From the NCBI RefSeq assembly GCF_024204645.1, contig NZ_CP100351.1:2108001-2172000 (forward strand): a stretch of 64,000 nucleotides of DNA, given 5' to 3'. The notes beneath the pieces were generated by a model, which saw only the letters and a list, made by a program, of their open reading frames with translations, did no database searches and had not been told where the DNA came from. Shown here in pieces: positions 60,701 through 64,000 of this stretch (positions are counted from its first letter, which is position 1; each line of letters begins with the position of its first letter). A program made the translations under genes and the position numbers. The stretch is from Desulfomicrobium sp. ZS1 (GTDB taxonomy: Bacteria; Desulfobacterota; Desulfovibrionia; Desulfovibrionales; Desulfomicrobiaceae).

Positions 60701-63700
60701 GTGGAGGAGGCCACGTCGAGATGCATGTCCTCGGAGCGCAGGGCGTCGAAGTCCGCGCCGCCCTCGACCGTGTCGCCCGCCCCGGCGTGGATCAGGTCGT
60801 CGCCCGCGCCGCCGATGAGCAGGTCATCGCCCTCGCCGCCCATGAGGGTGTCGTTGCCCGCGCCGCCGTCCAGGGTGTCGTTGCCGGCCAGGCCGCTTAA
60901 GATGTCGTCTCCGCCGCGGCCTTCGATGAGGTTGTGGATGCTCGTTAACTCCGGCACTTCATGAGAACTGCCGGTCAGGGTGTCGTTGTGCTCGGACCCG
61001 TAAAGACCGTCCATGTACCAGAGCGCGTCGCCGTTTTCCTCGCCCGCGCCGGACTGCAATCCGCCATACTGGATGTCCAGGCTGACGTTCACGCCCGTGG
61101 CGGCATTGGCGTAGGAGGCGATGTCATACTCCATGCCGCCCCAGATGAAGTCCGCCCCGAGGCCGCCCTCCAGGGTGTCGTTGCCGTTCAAGCCCTCGAG
61201 CGAGTCGTTGCCGGCCTTGCCGATCAGGAGGTCATCGCCTTCAACGCCGGCCATATAGTTGTTCTGATGGTTGCCGATGAGCGTGTCGGCGCCGTTCGAG
61301 CCCACAAGGTTCACGATGCCGGTCAGGATGTCGCCCGTGGCGTCGTCGCCGCCGGGCTTGCCGGTCTGAACCAACAGGCTGCCGTCCGCATCCGGGCCCT
61401 GCAGACGCAGATCGACGTAAACGCCCTGGTCGCTGACATTGTAGTCGCCCGGCCCGGTCAGTTCATAGCTGGCGCTCGTATTCACGCCGTTGCCGATGAT
61501 GCGGTCAGCTCCGGACCCGCCAACGAGGGTAGTGTATGAATCGCCGACTACGTGGCTGCCGTCCAGGGTATCGTTGCCCGCGCCGCCGATGAGGAAATCC
61601 TGAATGCCGTCGCTCGTGCCGTCGGAATTGAAGCCGACCAGGTAATCGTCGCCGTCCCCGCCGAAGATGGTGTCGATGCCGTTTCCGCCGTAGACCGTGT
61701 CGTTGCCCGCGTCGCCGTAGAGCGAGTCCCAGGCGTCGCCGCCGGAGATCAGGTCGTCGCCGTCGCCGCCGCGGATAATGTCGTAACCCGCGCCGCCGTC
61801 GATGGTGTCGTTGCCGCCGTAGCCGGAGAGGACGTTGCTGGCGGTGCTGCCGAGGATGGAGTCGTCGTAGGCGGAGCCGTTGACGTCCTCGATGCCGGTC
61901 AGGATGTCGCCCTCGGCGTGGTTGCCCGCGCCCCCGCCCGTCTGGGCCGTTGTCCCGTCCTGCTTGGTCAGGTCCACGTTGACCCAGGCGGTGCTGGAGC
62001 TGTAGTCCGCCAGGTCGCGGGTGCCCGTGCCGCCGGAAAGCACGTCGGCCCCGGCCCCGCCGACCAGGGTGTCGTTGCCCGCGCCGCCGATGAGGGTGTC
62101 GTCGCCGTCCAGGCCGATGAGATGGTTGCTCGCGGCGTTGCCCGTGAGCACGTCGCCGTGGGAAGCGTCGTCGCTGCCGATGAGATGTTCGATGCCGACC
62201 AGCGTGTCGCCCAGGGCGTCGTTGTCCGTCCCGCCGCCGCTCTGTGCGGTCAGCCCGTCCTGGATGTTCAGGTCCACGTTCACCCAGCCCGCGCTGTCGC
62301 GGTAGTCGGCGAAATCCCAGCCAAGGCCGCCGTCGATCAGATCGACCCCGGCCCCGCCGCGCAGGGTGTCGTTGCCCTCCCCGCCAAGCAGCGTGTCGTC
62401 GCCGTCCAGGCCGACGAGGAGGTTGCTGGCCGCGTTGCCGGCGATGCTGTCGTCAAAGCCCGAGCCGATGACGTTCTCGATATCTATGAGCACGTCGCCT
62501 TCGGCATGGCCGCCGGTCTGGGCCTCGCGAGTCAGGTCCACGTCCACGGCCGCGGTGCTCGCGCCGTAGTCCACGGTGTCGCCGCCTTCCTGGGTGTTCA
62601 GCCAGGGAGTGTGCGATGCGAACGCATGCCCGCCGCCGTCCAGGGTTTCCGCGCCCGATCCGCCGCGCATGGTGTCGTTGCCGTCGAAACCGAAGACGTG
62701 GAAGGTCACGCCCTCGCGACTGAAATCCGCCGCGCCGGTCAGGTCGTCGGCCTCGTTTGTGCCCCAGATCTGCACCGCGCTGTTGCGGATGTTAAAAGTC
62801 GTCTCGGAGGTGCTCAGACTGCCGTCGGTGACGGAGAAGACAAAGGAGTCGTCCTCGACGACCCGGATTTCGTCGCCGGGCTGCGGGGTGTCGAAGCGAA
62901 AGGTGACGCGGCCGCCATCGATGTCGGCCTGGGTGAAGACCGGCTGGGAGAAATCGGTGATCTCGACGCCGTCCACCAGCAGCACGCCGTTTACCGGGCC
63001 CCGGGTGATGGTGTACAAAAGATCCGCTGCATCGTTGTCCACGTCCGTGGCCGACAGGGAGCCCGCCAGGGATTGCGCGGTCAGGTCGTCCACCAGCAGC
63101 GCATCGTTGACGGCGATGACAGGAGCGTCGTTGACCGGATTGACCGTCAAGGCCGCATTGGCGGCAGATGACGTGTCGCCGTCGCTTACGCGGTAGCTCA
63201 GCGCGACATTGCCGTTCCAGTCCGCCGCCGGGGTGAAGGTCCAGGTGCCGTCGCCGTTGCTCGTCACGACCCCGGACCCTTCCGTGAGGCGAAGGCCTGT
63301 CACAAAAAGCGGGACATCGGCGGAGGCACAAACCCTGGCCAGAAGTCCGGCCTCGGTGATGAGCATGGACCCGTCTTCGTCCATGTCGCCAAGATCCACC
63401 GTGCCGAGCACCAAGAGCGAGTCGCCTTCCGGGGATGTCCGGAACCAGGCCAGCCCTTCCCACTCGACCTCGTCCTCGATTCCGCGACCGGCCAGATCAT
63501 CGCCGGGCGTCGCGCTGAAGCGTACCGATTCCAGAAATTCGGTCATGCCGAAATCGTCGCCCGTGGCGCGATCCAGAAATTCGGTGCTGCCGACGCTGGC
63601 CTGATGAATGCCGAGTGCCTGGCGGATTTGCGTGTCGCTGCTGAAGACTTCGCTTTCGGCTTCGGAAACCGAAGAGCTTGACGTGGCGGCCACGGTTTTC

Positions 63701-63936
63701 AGCCCCGCGACCTGATCTTCGGGCAGCGCGCCCAGCGCCGACATCGCGACTTCGAGATCACTTTCGGGCGCTGCGACGGCAGCATCTGTCGCAGCGGCAG
63801 CATCCGCGTCCAGGCCATCGACCGCGACAACGGGCAGTTGCACGCCCGGATTCAGCGGCTCCAAGCCGCCGGTGACGGCCTCGGTTTCATTCGCCTTGCC
63901 GTCCGAGGGTAGAACGATCCCCTGATTCTTGAACAT
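57718..63936 (-). CDS. Giant RTX adhesin-like protein with duplicated Cadherin_3 plus RTX blocks (about 2072 residues)
   Basis: Likely secreted by type I export. Order: acidic Ala-rich N-terminus (1-120), DSTEFLDR-like ATGDDFGM motif shared with the second RTX protein, a cadherin-like domain (about 225-270; NGDGTWTFTPAADWNGNVALSYRVSDGD), then two similar blocks of about 900 residues, each with a Cadherin_3/CSPG-like repeat (ITRGPVNGVLLVDG, PVFTQADIDGGRVTFRFDTP) and RTX nonapeptides (GGAGNDTLDGG), and a C-terminal ITGIERIDITGD domain. AAGGAG lies before ATG 63936 (MFKNQGIVLPSDGK). Ligand unknown; calcium-dependent surface adhesion is inference. Confidence 0.9.
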   Translation of the reverse strand: MFKNQGIVLPSDGKANETEAVTGGLEPLNPGVQLPVVAVDGLDADAAAATDAAVAAPESDLEVAMSALGALPEDQVAGLKTVAATSSSSVSEAESEVFSSDTQIRQALGIHQASVGSTEFLDRATGDDFGMTEFLESVRFSATPGDDLAGRGIEDEVEWEGLAWFRTSPEGDSLLVLGTVDLGDMDEDGSMLITEAGLLARVCASADVPLFVTGLRLTEGSGVVTSNGDGTWTFTPAADWNGNVALSYRVSDGDTSSAANAALTVNPVNDAPVIAVNDALLVDDLTAQSLAGSLSATDVDNDAADLLYTITRGPVNGVLLVDGVEITDFSQPVFTQADIDGGRVTFRFDTPQPGDEIRVVEDDSFVFSVTDGSLSTSETTFNIRNSAVQIWGTNEADDLTGAADFSREGVTFHVFGFDGNDTMRGGSGAETLDGGGHAFASHTPWLNTQEGGDTVDYGASTAAVDVDLTREAQTGGHAEGDVLIDIENVIGSGFDDSIAGNAASNLLVGLDGDDTLLGGEGNDTLRGGAGVDLIDGGLGWDFADYRDSAGWVNVDLNIQDGLTAQSGGGTDNDALGDTLVGIEHLIGSDDASHGDVLTGNAASNHLIGLDGDDTLIGGAGNDTLVGGAGADVLSGGTGTRDLADYSSSTAWVNVDLTKQDGTTAQTGGGAGNHAEGDILTGIEDVNGSAYDDSILGSTASNVLSGYGGNDTIDGGAGYDIIRGGDGDDLISGGDAWDSLYGDAGNDTVYGGNGIDTIFGGDGDDYLVGFNSDGTSDGIQDFLIGGAGNDTLDGSHVVGDSYTTLVGGSGADRIIGNGVNTSASYELTGPGDYNVSDQGVYVDLRLQGPDADGSLLVQTGKPGGDDATGDILTGIVNLVGSNGADTLIGNHQNNYMAGVEGDDLLIGKAGNDSLEGLNGNDTLEGGLGADFIWGGMEYDIASYANAATGVNVSLDIQYGGLQSGAGEENGDALWYMDGLYGSEHNDTLTGSSHEVPELTSIHNLIEGRGGDDILSGLAGNDTLDGGAGNDTLMGGEGDDLLIGGAGDDLIHAGAGDTVEGGADFDALRSEDMHLDVASSTTMTGIERIDLVGVGESLRVTGDAIVGNGVLDPVGDGAHALILTGDAGDHVDLSGDTWNWTLAAQDADIGDGRIYTVYEATGVGGTVRLYIQNGLAVDSGVNDAPVVSVNETLLVDDMAAQSLAGSLSATDTDNDAADLRYTITHGPANGVLLLGGVTVTDFSQPVFTQADIDGGRVTFRFDTPQPGDEIRVVEDDSFVFSVTDGSLSTSETTFNIRNSAVQIWGTNEADDLTSAADFSREGVTFHIYGFDGNDTLRGGAGADTLDGGAGIDTADYGASDVGVNVDLTRAAQTGGQAEGDSLTGIENIISSNFNDTLTGDANHNLFDGGAGDDTLIAGAGNDTLIGGAGADSMDGGTDTDVVDYSGSASWVQVDLNLVTAQVGGGDGNDAQGDILAGIENLTGTNDAGHGDVLTGDFWHNLLIGLDGDDTLIGGSGSDTLIGGVGADSLDGGLSADMVDYSASVTWVNVDLSLATAQTGGGDGNHALGDTLVSIERVIGTNDTTHGDVLTGSVMSNLLYGLDGDDTISGGGFYDTIRGGDGDDWIDGGTHEDSIFGDAGNDTIYGGNGIDTIFGGDGDDYLVGFNSDGTSDGVQDFLIGGWGNDTLDGSHGVGDSYTTLVGGSGADRIIGNGVNTSASYELTGPGDYNVSDLGVYVDLGLQGPDADGNLLVQTGKPGGDDATGDILTGIVNLVGSNGADTLIGNHQNNYMAGVEGDDLLIGGDGNDSLEGLHGNDTLDGGLGADFIWGGMEYDIASYANAATGVNVSLDIQYGGLQSGAGEENGDALWYMDGLYGSEHNDTLTGSSHEVPELTSIHNLIEGRGGDDILSGLAGNDTLDGGAGNDTLIGGAGDDLLIGGEGDDLLVGGITDVVDGGDGFDTFRLEDNIGTAGVFDLGAMNDAGRITGIERIDITGDADDANTLTLRAEDVFEVSGGSLYVDGDAGDGVTTMGAGWTQEAADVSHEGQTYHHYTAQYDSQTINLYVETTLAYQNEI
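58160..63110 (-). repeat. Long direct duplication inside the giant RTX gene
   Basis: 58160-59100 recurs at 60840-61780 at an offset of 2679 bp (893 codons), nearly identical. 59930-60390 recurs at about 62660-63120 at an offset of 2733 bp; the 54-bp difference is an 18-codon insertion (around 62600). Between, the copies diverge more. Confidence 0.8.
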
Positions 63937-63983
63937 GTGGTTGCTCCTTGGTCGCCTAGTACGACTCTTTGAAAGCAACCTAC
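63937..63983 (-). promoter_or_regulatory. Conserved 5' leader with SD-proximal hairpin, giant RTX gene
   Basis: On the mRNA GGTTGCT (63980-63974) pairs with AGCAACC (63945-63939), 7 bp. The stem partly covers the AAGGAG ribosome site (63949-63944). It matches the leader at 54125-54170. The promoter lies at or beyond the window end. Confidence 0.5.
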
Positions 63984-64000
63984 TTTTTTATGTATACTAA

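Noticed and set aside
58873-63171. Long plus-strand open frames opposite the giant RTX gene
   Set aside because: Low-complexity antisense shadows caused by GC-rich GGxGxDxLx codons.

Overview
The window looks like chromosomal DNA of a GC-rich (about 60%) anaerobic deltaproteobacterium, most like the Desulfovibrionales (Desulfomicrobium/Desulfovibrio type). That placement is inference from gene content: a core MetH without reactivation domain, CyuA, paired YeeE/YedE proteins, an RpoH operon with tetratricopeptide lipoproteins, and large RTX proteins. No rRNA, tRNA or CRISPR array was seen.

Layout. 1-1926: 3' part of a fused succinyl-CoA ligase (SucC-SucD) gene cut by the window edge. 1990-7762 (minus): an iron/aminoethylphosphonate-type ABC importer (binding protein, ATPase, fused double permease) followed by an amidase and cytidine deaminase. 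8019-10947 (minus): UDP-glucose dehydrogenase, a CyuA/UPF0597 iron-sulfur desulfidase and a 63-residue unknown protein. 11126-14901 (minus): polyamine importer potABCD. 15171-18896 (plus): coupled genes nnr, CBS-domain protein, tsaE, rarA. 19421-25461 (minus): metH, GNAT acetyltransferase, hpt, zinc-ribbon membrane protein, radA. 25673-33716 (plus): rpoH, HD-domain protein, two lipoproteins, small coiled-coil protein, then rpiB-tkt-glpX. 34058-35130 (minus): two YeeE/YedE-like sulfur transporters. 35435-42313 (minus): a tightly overlapping sugar cluster, TPR O-GlcNAc-transferase-like protein, rfbF, rfbG, C-methyltransferase, rfbC-like epimerase, NAD-dependent epimerase.

42613-64000 is an accessory region for secreted RTX proteins: two paralogous TolC-type outer-membrane channels, three RTX proteins (764, 1361 and about 2072 residues) with Cadherin_3/CSPG-like and calcium-binding repeats, and a hybrid histidine kinase with a 7TMR-DISM sensor, all on the minus strand. 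A complete IS1380-family element (54217-55898, with a TTACAA target duplication) sits 95 bp upstream of the second RTX gene. No type I secretion ATPase or membrane-fusion protein is in the window. The spacers here are strikingly AT-rich.

The most unusual non-coding signal is a pair of about 175-nt elements (19212-19385 and 33850-34024), each in a spacer between convergent genes. Each folds into a long outer stem of entirely different sequence but the same architecture, plus an inner stem with compensatory changes. All non-Watson-Crick outer pairs are G-U only when read on the plus strand, which points to a structured RNA (or mobile RNA element) rather than a DNA palindrome. A second shared non-coding feature is a 5' leader hairpin next to the ribosome-binding site of two RTX genes.
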